A DNA stretch of 64,000 bases, taken from contig NC_086384.1 in assembly GCF_036588685.1 (NCBI RefSeq), forward strand, positions 9,810,195 through 9,874,194, written 5' to 3'. Positions within the stretch are counted from its first letter, which is position 1; the number at the start of each line of letters is the position of its first letter. This DNA comes from Mytilus trossulus (taxonomy: Eukaryota > Mollusca > Bivalvia > Mytilida > Mytilidae). Both the position numbers and the translations under genes were made by a program. The notes under the pieces are model-generated. The model saw nothing but the letters and a program-made list of their open reading frames with translations, did not search any database and was not told the DNA's origin. Positions 44,360 to 58,301 of this stretch are shown piece after piece.

Positions 44360-47300
44360 CCAAAGCGTCTTTTGTCTCCTTAATTAAGCTTAATTAGCTT
44401 GCTGCTGGTTCCCTGTGCGACTATTAGCTTCTGTTCCACTTCACTTTGTTATTGGATATCGTTGGATCACGTTTTATGTTTTATTGGCGCGAGATCTTTC
44501 CCCCGCCTTCGTTGTTGTGGTAAAATAAAGCGTCACATTGATCAAATGTAAATACTATGTATATACTTAGCTTTTCTTTTGAAATTTGTCACATGACCAG
44601 AATGTAGGAGTATGTGATGAATTGTTTATTTTTTTGTCTCTAACATTCAATGTATCAAAAGCAATTTCTAACATGAATGCCATTGGATAGTAATTAGTGA
44701 AATGAATCATACCAAAACCGTTGCACAGTACAAATTTGGCAACGTATTTGAAGCCTACAATTGTTACTTCTTGAACTGGCAATCATATCACATCTCCTTT
44801 GTTTCGCAAGAGAAATAAGTAAAACCATGATTTTGTTGAAACTTTTGTCGTGTTTCTGTTTTTCCTTCTTCTTTTATTTAACTCAATTTAACTGCAAACA
44901 ACATCAAGTGCTTTGTTTATCCGAAGTTTTGTATATTGTAGACATTAAAGTTGCTTCCGTTTGTAATCAGATTGAATAATATTACTGGGGAAATAAACAA
45001 AAAACATATCAAAAGGGTTAAAAGAAAACACATGCAAATTTTGAGAAGATAAAAAAAAATACAACGAGACAGTGAACAAAGGTAATGATTTGAGGGTGAC
45101 AAAGTACTATACATAGGGATGAAAACTTTGAAGTAGAACATTTATTTCATTGAACAAATTGGTCAATACGGTTCCAATAGTTTTTTCATCTTAGCGCCAT
45201 ATCTTCTCTTTTAACACTGCTCTTTTTCAATTGTTTACATGCTACATGTGATTTAGTAACTCTTCTATTTACTTAGATAAAATCATCACCAATTGTCTGC
45301 CCTTTGGTATGGTAGTTGTCTCTGACGCATTCCCAATTGCATTCTCGATTTTACTTTTTATTAAGTTAGGTGTGGGCCATATCATTTGTTTTCTTTTATT
45401 CTAAATTAAAGTTAATTGTATTTTTTTCATAATTACATATTAAATAATGTTGATGAATCAAAATAAGATAGATCACTTATGTTTTTTTACTTCAACTGCA
45501 GAAAACATTGAATGTCTGGTATTTATATAAACTTTATAAAAAAATCTCATAATATAGGACACCTGCAAATTTTAAACTAGTCAGGTGCATCGCATTTCGC
45601 ATCGCATTTCGGCGAAGGCCATCGCTCTTTACTTTGACTATAGCATTATGCGTACTCATCGCATTCCCGAGTCTTATATATATTATAATACACGAAACAA
45701 AATATGCTTTCGTTAACAGGGTACAATATTAAAATAAGTTGCAGTACTTTTATAATCATAATTAAAAAAATATATACATAACTCATTGTACCACACTCTT
45801 AACAATGTTGAAGAATACAATAAATTACTTCTTAGAATTTTATTAACCAAATTATTTTTAGATATTTTCCAGCGATTAAACAAATTAAAGATTATTAACT
45901 GGGTTTTCCAACAGTTATTAAATTGGCGAAGAATGGCGGACGGGCTGCTGCTGATTGTTTCTGTGCAATAGTTTAAGAACCGTATAACCTTTTTTTAAAT
46001 TTTGGTGTTAATATTAATGACAAAATTGAGGTCAAGTTCGATATTGACGATTTTCATTTTTACCATTCAGGAGTTATTTTTCCTGATATATTGGAAAATA
46101 GCTCGTTTTGTCGTTTTCGTTCAATAACTTGTTAACCATTCTACCAATGGTTTTCAAATTATAATACTTATAATAATATAACATGTCTTCTAATAGGCTA
46201 AAGGTTGTTTTGTCTATCAGCTCAAATGTATACATGTAACCGTCACGTCATCTACTTTTTTTATGATTTTCTCCGTAAAAATTGAATTTCGAATTAAATC
46301 ATAAGGAAAGACTGTAATATTGTTTCCATGGTTTCTGTCTGTTCGAAATAACATTAAAAAAATGAAGTGCTCTCTTTTGAAAAAAAAACACTACGCGAGT
46401 TATTCAGAGTGCACCAAATTTTGATGTTATTTTTTCAAAATATTCATATTGCAGTAATTCCTTAGACTTACGTGTTACCAAAATAAGAAAACAGAAAAAA
46501 TAAAGAACTGTAATCGCGGATTTGAAAGCAATTGCATCTAACAATTTGTTTTTCATTAGCTAATATTGACAGTCAAATCTTCAAATGACATGTTGCAACT
46601 AAGGAGTGATCCGCCTTTTTGAATTTTGGATATCATCATAGTTTTTCGACTAGTATTAATAAAACAACACATGAAAACAAACAATCGAATGCCGTTTACC
46701 TACGCGTTTCAATGGGCAAATAAACTGAATGACATAACAAAATTGCTAATACACTGTTTTTTAACTTTCTTCTCACATAATTCAGTTTTACTAAAAAGAA
46801 TAAAGAATTGACGGGATGATCTGTATTTAGAAAGCTTGACGCATTATACAACAATAAATGTATTTTTTTTCTTTAAAGTAATAAATTAAAACATCGATTA
46901 GAACTTAGGGACTTTACAATTCCATTAAAGGCTGCTCCCTCTTGCAATTTTCTTAATTTGTACATGTTCAAGAACCAAATTGCGTACTTTTTCAAGGACT
47001 TCTATTGTCTCAACATAGCGGTTATTAGATTATTTTTTTTCTAATTCAATACAACGTTTACGGTATGGTGCTGATTCTTGGTTTTCCTTGAGTGTAAGTG
47101 TTATGCTCAACCTTTGTTTTCGCGGATGACATGTTACTAAATATATCTCACAGAGTTAACCAGATTGTTAGTACTTACATGAATATCTCATTACGTAATT
47201 AAACATGCATTCAATAATCTAGGGCACCAACCATTAATCTATCAGGTGATGTGTTTTCATCCTGATTATGCATAAAATATTTGCCACTGGACTTTATGCA

Positions 47301-47403
47301 AACAACAATCATTTTAAATTTAAAGTTACAAAAATACATTTTTCTATCAAGTTCTAATTAAACTAAATTTCGTTTTTCGTAATTATTATGTTAAACCGCT
47401 GCT
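44360..47403. other. Long AT-rich stretch without a supported gene
   Basis: A T2-like fragment lies at 45298-45360 ('gtagttgtctctgacgcatt', plus orientation), and a short 'gcatcgcatttc' direct repeat near 45587-45610. Small frames on both strands have no supporting features. Confidence 0.45.
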
Positions 47404-47552
47404 GAGTCAGTTTCAGGTCCTCAATGCTCTTCAACTTTGTATTTGTTTGGCTTTTTCACTATTTTAATCTGAGCGTCACTGATGCGTCTTATGTAGACGA
47501 AACGCGCGTCTGGCGTCTTAAATTATAATCCTGGTCCCTTTGATAAATATCA
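47404..47552 (-). repeat. 355-bp family repeat, partial
   Basis: 'agacgaaacgcgcgtctggc' and 'aattataatcctggtccctt', antisense to the copies at 7375 and 29890. Confidence 0.85.
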
Positions 47553-49985
47553 TTGAGTTACTCCACCTGAAATTTTGTAGCAGCTTTTTCACCTGCTGTT
47601 AAAGAATCACCAATTGACCGTTCAGTACTTATTCCATCTATAAGATAGTATATATAAATTATATACATCAATCAATTGAAAAAGAGAAAAAAAATCATAC
47701 AGAAATATGTTTATTTTTGTTTACCTTAGTTAAAGCATGATAAACAAGATGCGTTTTTACCTTTTTAGAATTAAATTCCGATTAAAATCTAAATGGCAGT
47801 ATAATTAATTTTAATTATGAATTGACTTCCATTAATAACGTCTTTGATTTTTTGACATATTGAATCGAATAGAAATATAAAAAAGGAAATTTGATATAAA
47901 GTTATAATTAGAACTAGAAAATCAAACGAGAGTTAATTTGTTTCATATTGTCTTTTATATTTTTATTGGCTTTAAAACAAAAATCATTAATATTAATTGG
48001 GAATGTTTATAAAATTTTACACTTCAACACGATAGGTGTTGAAAATGTATATGATTGTTGACCCTTCTAACAGAATTGCATTACCATTTATGAAATATTC
48101 TGATGTGAAAAATCTAAACATCAATTTCATTCACTAAAATAAATATCAAACGTTTTCTACTGCAAAAGAAATTGTCAATCTTCACACATAAATATTCAAT
48201 AATATTAAGTTCGATATCTGTTTGAGACATATGAATAAATATATATTGCTTCGGTTGGTCACTTCTCGTTCCCACGAGAATGTGTTTTCATGTTTATCAT
48301 TTTTAAAATGTATATAGTACTCTGCTATGGAATTGCTTGTGTTGAACAAATATCTATGTAATAGAATATAAAGCAAGAGCCGCACCTGTTTAAAAAATGC
48401 TATTTGTCAAGGATGTAGACAATTGTATCCAAAATAAATAGCTCTTATTTGGTCAGTATCTTGTCTTCTTGGAGGCAAATGTCTCATGCATATTCCAAAA
48501 AATTTAAATGTCAGTGCATCTATACAAAAGTCAACCGAGGGTGGTTTTTAAACTTTTTAGTAAGTCCCTACGTAAAATCTTCCGTATTTTCGCATGATAT
48601 CTTCAATGCAACTTTGAATAGTGCACAGTCATATATGTTTGGGATTCGCATATTCGAAAAAAATATACGTTATATTTACATTTACCAATCCAGTTTTATA
48701 CAGATAAACGAGGGATATCACGAGTTTGTATCGCTTATTTCATTGACAATTCTAAAATAATTCATAGTTCAACACAATTTTGGTATTCTAATTCTATACA
48801 TAAAACATTGGAATAAGTTCTCATAATTTGATTGTAGTCTTCAGTAAGGAGGTCAAAATCCAATTTCTTGCGTCTGATCTTTTAACTTAATTTCAAGCCA
48901 ATAACCGTGATTAAAACCTTGGACTGAAAGAGCAGCCTTGTTATCATTGATTTATTGTTTTGTTTCCACTGTAAATTTAATGATGTTTGCAGGCATTAGG
49001 TTAAATATAAAGTAGACAATTTACCATCTCCGTTTACCATAGTGTCGCATACAGGGATAGGGTGTGTCGTAATCCTGATCTTACTTTAATTATTACAGTA
49101 AATACTTGTACACATTGTGTGCTTTTCTGTTTCGTTTTTACTATAAAACAAGAACTATCTTTAAAAAAGATATCCGACGTATTTAAATTTGAGTATATGT
49201 TTAAAACTATCATGTCGGTAACCTTCAGAAGCACAATGACTTAATGATTCAGGACCTCTTTAATAAAATCTCCATCTGAATGTAACTACAAGAAATTCTT
49301 TACTAAGTCTGGTTATATTAAGGCAATATAATATATAAGAATATTGTGATGACACCTAAACAATTTATTTGTCAATAATCCAGTGCAAATAACAAGAAAC
49401 AAATATACATTTACTACTGTTTACATTTAACTTGATTCATGGTTAACAAAGCTAGAAACTATTGGTAGTATAAGCAGTATCTTTCTATTTACATTCACCA
49501 AAACCACACGGAAATCTCACATGCGTAGGTGCGTTCTAAAAGTCATGTACCTTCGTACAAAGTTTCATAAAAAATTATATAATTGTCCCGAATAAACAGC
49601 TGTCATGGATGCAAAGAGCTATTGGAGAAACAATTATTTTAATAAAATTGTAAATATTAATCTTTGTTAGATCTAGTTCAAATATTAATAGTTTTTCACT
49701 TGCTTTCCATCACGAGATAATGTTCGAGACATTTTTTCAAACACAACCAAATTACCCACAATGACAGCATTTTGTCCAATCACAGAAAGGATTTTCGAGC
49801 ATGCGTATTCTGTTGCCATAGTTAAGCGTCCTTAAGTTCAACGTGCACAAACCGAAACTATACCGACTACGTCGGAAAAAGAAAAGAAAAAGGATCGTGC
49901 AGCTTTTTAGCTTGCTTTTATCTCGGTTGGTTCCTCTGTTATCTTTCGATTTCAATTACGTTCTCCGTCACATCATAATAGGTAA
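47553..49985. other. Long AT-rich stretch without a supported gene
   Basis: The 103-codon frame at 48449-48760 begins at TTG, has no splice context and no domain. No repeat family was recognised. Confidence 0.4.
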
Positions 49986-49989
49986 GCTA

Positions 49990-51400
49990 TGATCTACACA
50001 TGAACCTGTATAACTGATTGCCAATTTTCACAAACAGAAGAACCATGAAAGTCATTGATACAACATCCATGAAAGCCCTTACAACACAGCAGCTATGAAA
50101 GTCCTTATCACAACAGCTATGAAAGTCAACACAAAAACAGTTAAGAATTTCCTTATATAATCCAAAAAAGTCCTTAACATAACAGCTATGAAAGTCATTA
50201 ACACAACAGCTATGAAAGTTCTTAACACAACAGCTATGAAAGTCCACACAAAAACAGTTTAAGAATTTCCTTATATAATCAAAGAAAGTCCTTAACATAA
50301 CAGCTATGAAAGTCCTTAACACAACAGCTATGAAAGTCCTTAACACAACAGCTATGAAAGTCCTTAACACAACAGCTATGAAAGTCCTCAACACAACAGC
50401 TATGAAAGTCCACACAAAAACAGTTAAGAATTTCCTTATATAATCAAAAAAAATACTGTAAACCAACTTATTTTCGCCTATACATTTGTTCGAGTTTAGT
50501 CCTTTCTTATCCACTTCGCGGCGATTTAATTTCGCGATTATCTAATTAAGTTTATGTAGTTAGATAAGAAAAGATTCAAATTATACATATTCGCGACTAT
50601 TTGATTTCGCGTTATTTTTCTCCTCGCGAAAGTCGCGAAATTAAATCGCTCGCGAAAATTAGTTGGTTTACAGTATTTAACATAACAGCTATGAAAGTCT
50701 TCATCACAACATCTATGAAAGTTCATACAAAAACAGTTGAGAATTTCCTTACATAATCAAAAAATGTCCTTAACATAACAGCTATGAAAGTCCTTAACAC
50801 AATAGCTATGAAAGTCCTCAAGACAACACAACAGCGATGAAAGTCCACACAAAAACAGTTTAGAATTTCCTTATATATCCAAAAAAAGTCCTTAACATAC
50901 CGGTAACAGCTATGAAAGTCCTTAACATAACAGCTATGAAAGTCCTTAACACAATAGCTATGAAAGTCCTCAACACATCAGCTATGAAAGTCCTTAACAT
51001 AACAGCTATGAAAGTCCTTAACATAACAGCTATGAAAGTCCTTAACACAACAGCTATGAAAGTCATTAACACAACAGCTATGAAAGTCCTTAACATAACA
51101 GCTACAGTATGAAAGTCCTCAACACAACAGCTATGAAAGTCCTTTACATAACAGCTATGAAAGTCCTTAACATAACAGCTATGAAAGTCCTCAACACAAC
51201 AGCTATGAAAGTCCTTAACATAACAGCTATGAAAGTCATTAACATAACAGCTATGAAAGTCCTTAACACAACAGCTATGAAAGTCCTTAACACAACAGCT
51301 ATGAAAGTCCACACAAAAACAGTTAAGAATTTCCTTATATGATCAAAGAAAATCCTTAACACAACAGCCTTGAAAGACTTAATTCCACACCAAATCAAAA
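49990..51400 (-). repeat. 24-bp minisatellite with higher-order structure
   Basis: About thirty units of 'gctatgaaagtccttaacac' plus aaca. A longer punctuating segment ('cacacaaaaacagttaagaa' then 'tttccttatataatc') recurs near 50117, 50250, 50411, 50727, 50854 and 51311, dividing the array into higher-order blocks. Frames of 175, 150, 92, 77 and 66 codons on both strands are artefacts of the multiple-of-three unit. A MITE interrupts it at 50451-50678. Confidence 0.95.
50451..50678. mobile_element. MITE inserted in the minisatellite, TA-flanked
   Basis: The ends AAATACTGTAAACCAACTTA and TAGTTGGTTTACAGTATTT are inverted repeats that continue as TTTTCGC/GCGAAAA, about 27 bp with one mismatch. 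Taking TA (50454-50455 and 50674-50675) as the target duplication, the element starts CTGTAAACC, consistent with a Tc1/mariner-type MITE. The interior is rich in TCGCGA motifs. No coding capacity. Confidence 0.8.
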
Positions 51401-51420
51401 TGAAAGTCTTAAACTTAAAC

Positions 51421-51500
51421 ATGAATTTCGGCTGTTGTCTGCTCTTTTGTCAGATTGTTGTCTCTTTGACATATTCCTAATTGCCATTCTCAATTTTACT
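51421..51500 (+). mobile_element. T2 tail copy, plus orientation
   Basis: 'ggctgttgtctgctcttttg' then 'ttgttgtctctttgacatat' and 'cattctcaatttta'. Confidence 0.7.
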
Positions 51501-51764
51501 GACCAGAAAAACAATAAAATGTCCTAGATTTAAAAATTGTTATTGGTAATCTTTGTAGGAGGGAGTTGTAATATCAATATTCATATACCTATGCAGCAAT
51601 AAGTTTATAAAAGAATATTTGTTAATAGAAATTATATCCTGCTCTAGACTGGTTAGTACCTATCATAACAGCAGTTCTCTATTTGGTGGTGGTCTTAAGC
51701 TTCATCTTGATTTCATCCATGTTTGACTCATTCCTTTGTTGTCCATTCTTCTTGCTTCATTAAT

Positions 51765-52200
51765 AAAAAAAAAAGAAGATGTGGTATGATTGCCAATGAG
51801 ACAACTATCCACAAAAGACCAAAATGACACAAACAATAACAATAATAGGTCACCGTACGGCCTTCAACTATGAGCAAAGCCCATACCGCATATAGTCAGC
51901 TATAAAAGGGACCCGATAAGACAATGTAAAACAATTCAAGCGAGAAAACTAACGGCCTTATTTATGTAAAAAAATGAACGAAAAACAAATATGTAACACA
52001 TTAACAAACGACAACCACTGAATTACAGGCTCCTTACTTGGGACAGACACATACATAAATAATGTGGCGGGGTTAAACATGTTAGCGGGATCCAAACCCT
52101 CCCCTAACCTGGGACAGTGGTATAGCAGTACAACATAAGAACGAACTATAAAAATCAGTTGAAAAAGGCTTAACTCATCAGATAGACAAAAAATAAAAGT
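51765..52200 (-). mobile_element. Longest T1 copy
   Basis: From 'gatgtggtatgattgccaat' through the 'aactaacggccttatttatg' block to a 'gggacagacacatacataaa' and 'cggggttaaacatgttagcg' block. The last block also occurs in the 3' region of the T2 RT element near 24425-24470, linking the families. The 151-codon minus frame at 51958-52413 is not protein-like. Confidence 0.75.
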
Positions 52201-54790
52201 GGACGTGGCCGGGTTCTTATACATTCCCAAAGTTCTAAAACGGGTACGGTTACTGCATGTAACAAGGTCTACAAGCATTGACAGCGATCTGTAAACTAGT
52301 CGGCATGCAAAGTTCGTGTGCACTGTAGATTCATTGATAACATAATGAAATGACATTGCAATGCAATGCAATGCTATGCCGTATAAATGCATAGTATTTT
52401 TAAAATAGAACATAACTTTGACAAGAATGATACTTCAACAAACAACTATGAGTTTCACTTCATGACACAATTATTTTGTTCTCAAGTTTTCATATCAAAC
52501 GTATAATGTATCTGTGATAAAGTTGAGAACGTAAAGTAAATATTGTTTAACCGTTTGTATTTTAATTAGATCGCCAAGTATAATTCAGCACTCGTGTGTC
52601 TAATTAAAAATAAGTCAATGGATCTTGCAAAATGGAAAATGTCAAAAGTCAAAATACATTGATATAAATGGGGCATTAGACATCCAAAAAGGTGACGAAG
52701 TCAGTATTGGAATAAAATTACGTCATTTACATTGTTATATTCCTGCAGAACTTTTCTTTGGTATATTTCTACATAGAGTTCAATGAAATAAACAAAAATG
52801 AATAAATGAAAAGATATTGCGAAGAGAAATATGAGAAAATACCCAGCAGGCGAGGTGACCACTTGTCAATGATCCTGCAGGTCATGCATATGTTTATATG
52901 AAACAATGTCGACAGATGGATTTAAAACTTTTCCTGTCGATTTACGTACCATAATATTAACACGCACATGGACATTAGACAATAACTGAAAAATGGGTCA
53001 CAGACTGAAATGAGATCATTATACGCAAATGCATCTAAGACAAAAATACGTACATTCGAAATAATCCCGGCGGATGCATGTTAGGTAATGTCCCACAGAT
53101 GCAAGACAACATGAGCACAATGACACACAATACGAACAGCTCATATAAACAAGTGTCAAAGTCAAATAAAAAGGTGAAAAATATTACAGCCAAATGCAAA
53201 AATGTCAATTTTAACGAAAATGAACGAGAAGAAACTAACTTTTATGTTTCGGTTAGCAACCTTTATGTTTCGGTCAGCATTACCAAAGAAGTTAAAATGT
53301 TATTGTCAATATTAAGTAAAACAGAAATGAAATATGATTAACTTGATTTATTTAAAGTCTAGATCTTATGCAAACTGCGTAACAGGAGTACGAGATGAGC
53401 TCTTGTAACGTCTTATAGTTTTTGTTTAAGAAAAACCTTAGATGGCCATAACTGAACAGAATTCAAATTCAGAATGACAATTATTGATAACAGATAAAAT
53501 TCCTAATACTTGTATTGCTTAATGGGAAACGAGCGCATTTTACATATAATGTACTTATAGGAGAAGATATTTCCTCTCAGTCTGTTGTCTGATTAATTAA
53601 TCGCTAGTTATTCAGTTCAGCAGACAGTATTACAAGTACATGTATATGAAGCCTACGACAGCTTTGATAACTCAATTATTACTTCAAATAAATAAAAACC
53701 TTTGTCTGCGTCATGCTTTCAATTGTCACGCATTAACCTATACCGAAACATCTATTCGCGGTATTTCCTCCAGGGAGTGCAGATGAAATCGAATATTGCT
53801 TGTATATAACAATTGAGATTGTTTCATACGCTGAATTTGGTACGGCGTTAATTCATTTTCTTTTTTTTTTAAACCACGAAACTTGCGTCACGAAAAGGAG
53901 TGACTTCCCTTGATACAACATAAACTAATGATGAAAGATATATCTTAATGAAAGCATATTTACGTAATTATGCCTTATTCTATTTTCAATACGTGTTGGG
54001 ATTTGTTTTTTCCAGGGGTTTTTTGTTGGTATTTTGTTGTATTTGTTTTTTTCATTATTATTGTATTTGTTTCTTTCCATTATATGATATTCCTCTATTG
54101 CTTTGTTCGGTATACTTGTTTATGGATATCTTACATATTTAATCATAATACTATTTTTATCAATCTTAATAATTCTATACATCTATAATAACTTGCTACA
54201 CGATTACTCTTGATTTCTAAATTACGACTAGAATGATGAATTCGAACTTCAGCAGAAAAATATAAAGTAAAATATTTGATTCGACATTATAACACAACAT
54301 TGTTAATAACAGAATTATAAAAAAAACTTTAAAGATTATCTAGTTATCTGCCCTTATCATCAATCGGTTTGTAACCTGGTGTACAGGAACATGATTTATT
54401 TGATTGTTGTACACTAATGTGATTGTCTTAAAACTAGTTTTCAGAATATGCAATTACTCTTAGACAGTTAGATAAGTCTTTGGTTTTTATGCTTGTTGTG
54501 TTAATTATTCTTTCCATCATTTTCCGACTGTTTGTTCTTATTTCGGCAATTACGCCACCGTCCCTAGTAAGGATATTAAGGTTGAACACTTACAAACAAG
54601 ATCAATCAAACCACATGGTTAGGCCAGGAGCCATATGTTCGGTTGTTATCGTTGGTTTCTCTCTGTCATATTGGTTTTACGTTAACTATTTTGTCACATA
54701 TTGGGTTTTTTTTTCTTGTTTAAATTGATTCATTAGCAATCATCCAACATCACTTTGCTTAAATAAGGCTAGTCATTTTTAATGTCTGAT
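52201..54790. other. AT-rich stretch without a supported gene
   Basis: An 87-codon ATG-initiated Asn/Lys-rich frame at 53078-53341 is hydrophilic and unrecognised; I do not call it a gene. Nothing else is supported. Confidence 0.4.
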
Positions 54791-54795
54791 AGTAG

Positions 54796-55745
54796 AATTG
54801 AGAAAGGAAACGGGGAATGTGAAAAGCGCCAACAACCCGACCATAGAGCACACAACAGCAGAAGGCAATCAATGGGTCTTCAATGTAGTGAGAAACTCCC
54901 GCACCCGTAGGCGTCCTTCAGCTAGCCCCTTAAAAATATGTATACTAGTTCAGTGATAATGGACGTCATACTAAACTTCGAATTATACACAAAATACTCA
55001 AATTAAAAATCATACAAGACTAACAAAGGCCAGAGGCTCCTGACTTTAGACAGGCGCAAAATTGCGGCCGGGTAAAACATGTTAATGAGATCTCAACCCT
55101 CCCCCTATACCTCTAGCCAATGTAGAAAAGTAAAAGCATAACAATATGCACAATTAAATTCAGTTCAAGAGAAGTCGGAGTCCGATGTCAGAAGATGTAA
55201 CAAAAGAAAATAAATAAAATGACAATAATACATAAATAACAACAGACTACTAGCAGTTTACTCAAATTAAACTGATTGAAAGATTACATTCAATTTGTAT
55301 GTCTTCGTCATATAAATATCAGGAACAATGATGATAATCCCTCTGGTTGGGGGTTTAGTATCATACTATTATAAAATATATGAGAAAAACATAACCCGTG
55401 TAATGCTAACAACTGGGGTTTTTTTTTAAATAAATGTGTTTAGTTCCGATGCAAAAATCCTATAAGTGAATCAATATTAAAACCAAAATATGCAATCTTT
55501 AATGATCTGACCACAGTATTGTAATTATATCCCTTCTTAATACATGTATGTCTGTTTAAAGGTTTTGTAAGCTTTTGCAGTGAATACTGACATTTTTGTG
55601 CTTTGTAAAGAATATTACCATAAACGATTTGATGTGAAATACCTGAACGTATAAGATGTCTGCATGTTGAGTTGTATTTACAAATGTATTTCCTTACACC
55701 GATGATAAAATTTAGTAAATGTTTTGGCTAGTTTGTGATACCGAT
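54796..55745 (-). mobile_element. Second T2 RT element copy, decayed and 5'-truncated
   Basis: Parallel to 24205-25100: the tail 'cggggaatgtgaaaagcgcc', the 'ctccccctatacctctagcc' block, and the C-terminal RT region (55440-55740) with frameshifts and an extra 'catgta' near 55541. It ends abruptly near 55745, inside the sequence equivalent to the KLVKTL region. Confidence 0.8.
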
Positions 55746-56539
55746 GCATTTTAATCTATAGTGCCCAGAAGTTGAGCATATATGTGTTCGGTTCATGTGT
55801 TCGGTTCCGTTTTCATTCAATATTCAACATGTGATTTTCTCACCTTTTTTTCTGTCAATGCATGGAAATCAGTTTGAAAACTATTAAATAAATCGCTTGT
55901 GAGCATTGAGGACGGTTCCACATTGCATTGGGAAATACATTGTGTTATCGGCAACGGATTCCAGAACGTGTTCATAAGTCAATATTATGAATTTGAGTTA
56001 TCTTCATTTAAAGCATTACACGATTTGATTCCTTCCGTATTAGGTATAGACAATTAGACCATATCTCTTTATTTTCTTTATCTGATTCAGATGCATTTCA
56101 ATAGACACAGACACTCGTCTCGGAAAAAAATTTCCTATATACCTTTAGAGTGCCCGTGTCAATAGACTAATTTAAAGATAAAGAGGCATAGGCACGTCCG
56201 TAATAGTCATGATTTACATACCGTATAATTGCTTTATGTGTAACATTCCCGTACTTTTATATAACTTTCTGGATATAAAAGACATTTACATCATGTAAAC
56301 AACTGTTTTTACATGTTGTATGTCATTGTAGTGAAAATTTTACATATTCGACTGCACTTAGGTTTACATGCATTTTTATTAACAATTAATACAACAAATA
56401 TTGGCGTAATTTATACCCGTATGGATTTATACATCATACTGTAAATTGAATTTACTTGTATTTTCCAGGCAATTTAATTAACCCTATATGTATATATATG
56501 TCCATTTGCATTAAAGATATACCATTAAAAACTTCATGT
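55746..56539. other. AT-rich sequence without a supported feature
   Basis: A short 'tgtgttcggttc' duplication is near 55784-55808; nothing else. Confidence 0.4.
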
Positions 56540-56765
56540 ATGTGCCTGTCCCAAGTCAGGAGCCTGTAATTCAGTGGTTGTCGTTTAGTTTTCTCGTTTG
56601 AATTGTTTAACATTGTCTTATCGGGGCCTTTTATAGCTGACTATGCGGTATGGGCTTTGTTTATTGTTGAAGTCCGTACGATGACCTATAGTTGTTAATG
56701 TCTGTGTCATTTGGGTCTTTTGTGGATAGTTGTCTCATTGGCAATCATACCACATCTTCTTTTTA
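56540..56765 (+). mobile_element. T1 tail copy, plus orientation
   Basis: 'cctgtcccaagtcaggagcc', 'ggggccttttatagctgact' and 'ttggcaatcataccacatct' in order, ending in an A/T-rich tail. Confidence 0.8.
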
Positions 56766-56875
56766 TATATTTACCCTAGTATATACTATTTATTTGTTTT
56801 GGTGTTCAATGTGACGTTCATTTCACTGAACTTGTACGCAATGTTATTAAGGGTCCAGCTGAAGACCCATTGGTG

Positions 56876-56955
56876 GCATTCGGCTGTTGTCTGCTATTTG
56901 GTTGGTCAGTTGTCCCTTTGAAATATTCTCTGCTTCCATTCTAAATTTTATATGG
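56876..56955 (+). mobile_element. T2 tail copy, plus orientation
   Basis: 'ttcggctgttgtctgctatt' then 'cagttgtccctttgaaatat', 'ttccattctaaatttt'. Confidence 0.65.
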
Positions 56956-57332
56956 TGTATAAGCCAATAAGACAGTATCTGATGAGACATTTGTAAACTG
57001 TATAGATTGAAATTGACATAAATATGAGGGTCACTCCTCCCAGTTAGTCAGTAACTTAATACTTCTTCTGCATATTGTTCACCTGATCATTGATATGTAA
57101 TGGAAATGTATATAATTACAAATAAAGTTCATTCACTTATAGAGTTCAATAAACGGTCATCGAAATTAAACAGATGTCTTTGCAATTAGCAACAATTGTC
57201 CAAATATAGATAACATATGAAAAAAACATAAATACAACCGTGGATATATATTTAAGATTTGGTAAATTCTTTATCCCGTGTTCGTTTCGCTGATAGTAAA
57301 GTCAGTATAGCTGTCTTTGGAACAGGAACTGA
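56956..57332. other. AT-rich sequence without a supported feature
   Basis: No gene or repeat recognised. Confidence 0.4.
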
Positions 57333-57420
57333 TTTATCCTTCCGGAGTTCATAATTTATCCTTCTACAGTTCGTGCTTTACCCTCCCGGAGTTCATGATT
57401 TGTTTTTTGCTGGGAGTTCG
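57333..57420 (+). repeat. 22-bp diverged minisatellite, four units
   Basis: Four 22-bp units with the core 'tttatccttccggagttcat'. The last is strongly changed. Confidence 0.7.
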
Positions 57421-57789
57421 TCTTGGTCATTCTTAGTTGTAATAATTCGTTAACAAATATTTTCTGTCGGTTATTTTTGTGTCTATTTTGTCAAAGTGTT
57501 GTCCGTTTTCTTTGAATTGTGATTGATATCCCTTCATTAAATTTGTCTCAAATATTATGGCTGTAGCTTAATAATCAAAGTCACTGCTCGGCGATATAAG
57601 GGACATGCATAATGTTAGATTTGTTACGATCTATTTCAGGCCCTATAGCAACTTTCAACACGAAGAACGGTAACTCTAGCGATATTCATTGATATACCTA
57701 GGTGAATAATCGAGTCATTTTGAGTATCTATATTTTTTTCCATCAATGCTACATGTTTGTGAGTAATGTCTATTGTTTTGTAAATAATA

Positions 57790-57835
57790 TGCCTGTCTGT
57801 CTGTCTGTCTGTTTGTTTTTGTTTTTGTTTTGTAT
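57790..57835. repeat. TCTG/TTTG microsatellite
   Basis: 'tgtctgtctgtctgtctgtt' followed by gttttt repeats. Confidence 0.85.
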
Positions 57836-58301
57836 TTTAGTAATAGTTCTTTTGTTTGGATTTTAGATTAATAAAAATCTTATTATGCCTTATTCTTATT
57901 CTAAAAAAAAACATTCTGATTCGTGTTATTAAGAAGTTATCAATAATTGAGTGAAAATTATGAATATGACAAGTGCTTTTATTTATAATTTCCTGATTCT
58001 TATCACAAACAAAACACATTCATGAACGAACAAATATAATTCAATCTTTGTTCATTTTTAAATGCAACAACACAATAGATGTATTTGATATATAAAAAGA
58101 TGCACACACGTATATTTACAACAGAAAAGTCGTGCACTCAATGTGCTATTCTAATACCATTCGACTTTTGCAAAAATACTAATTACAAGCTTGCTACAAT
58201 CGATATTATTCAAATGATTACTACTCCTACTTTCACTTTTCTACTTCTATTTTCACTTTTTCTACTTTATTTCTATTCATTTTGTACACATTTTTATGAT
58301 C

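Noticed and set aside
44828..44977. Possible 49-aa secreted peptide (hydrophobic start MILLKLLSCFCF) on the plus strand
   Set aside because: No TATA box, splice site or conserved pattern; Leu/Phe-rich frames are common by chance in this AT-rich DNA.
48449..48760. 103-codon plus-strand frame
   Set aside because: Starts at TTG, no recognisable features, not flanked by splice signals.
49987..51422. Several 66-175-codon frames of TFIAVVLR, DFHSCCVK or MKVLNITA repeats
   Set aside because: All are readings of the same 24-bp minisatellite in different frames and strands.
53078..53341. 87-codon ATG-initiated hydrophilic frame
   Set aside because: Asn/Lys-rich, includes a local duplication (FYVSVSNLYVSVS), no domain and no splice context; it could be real but is not supported.
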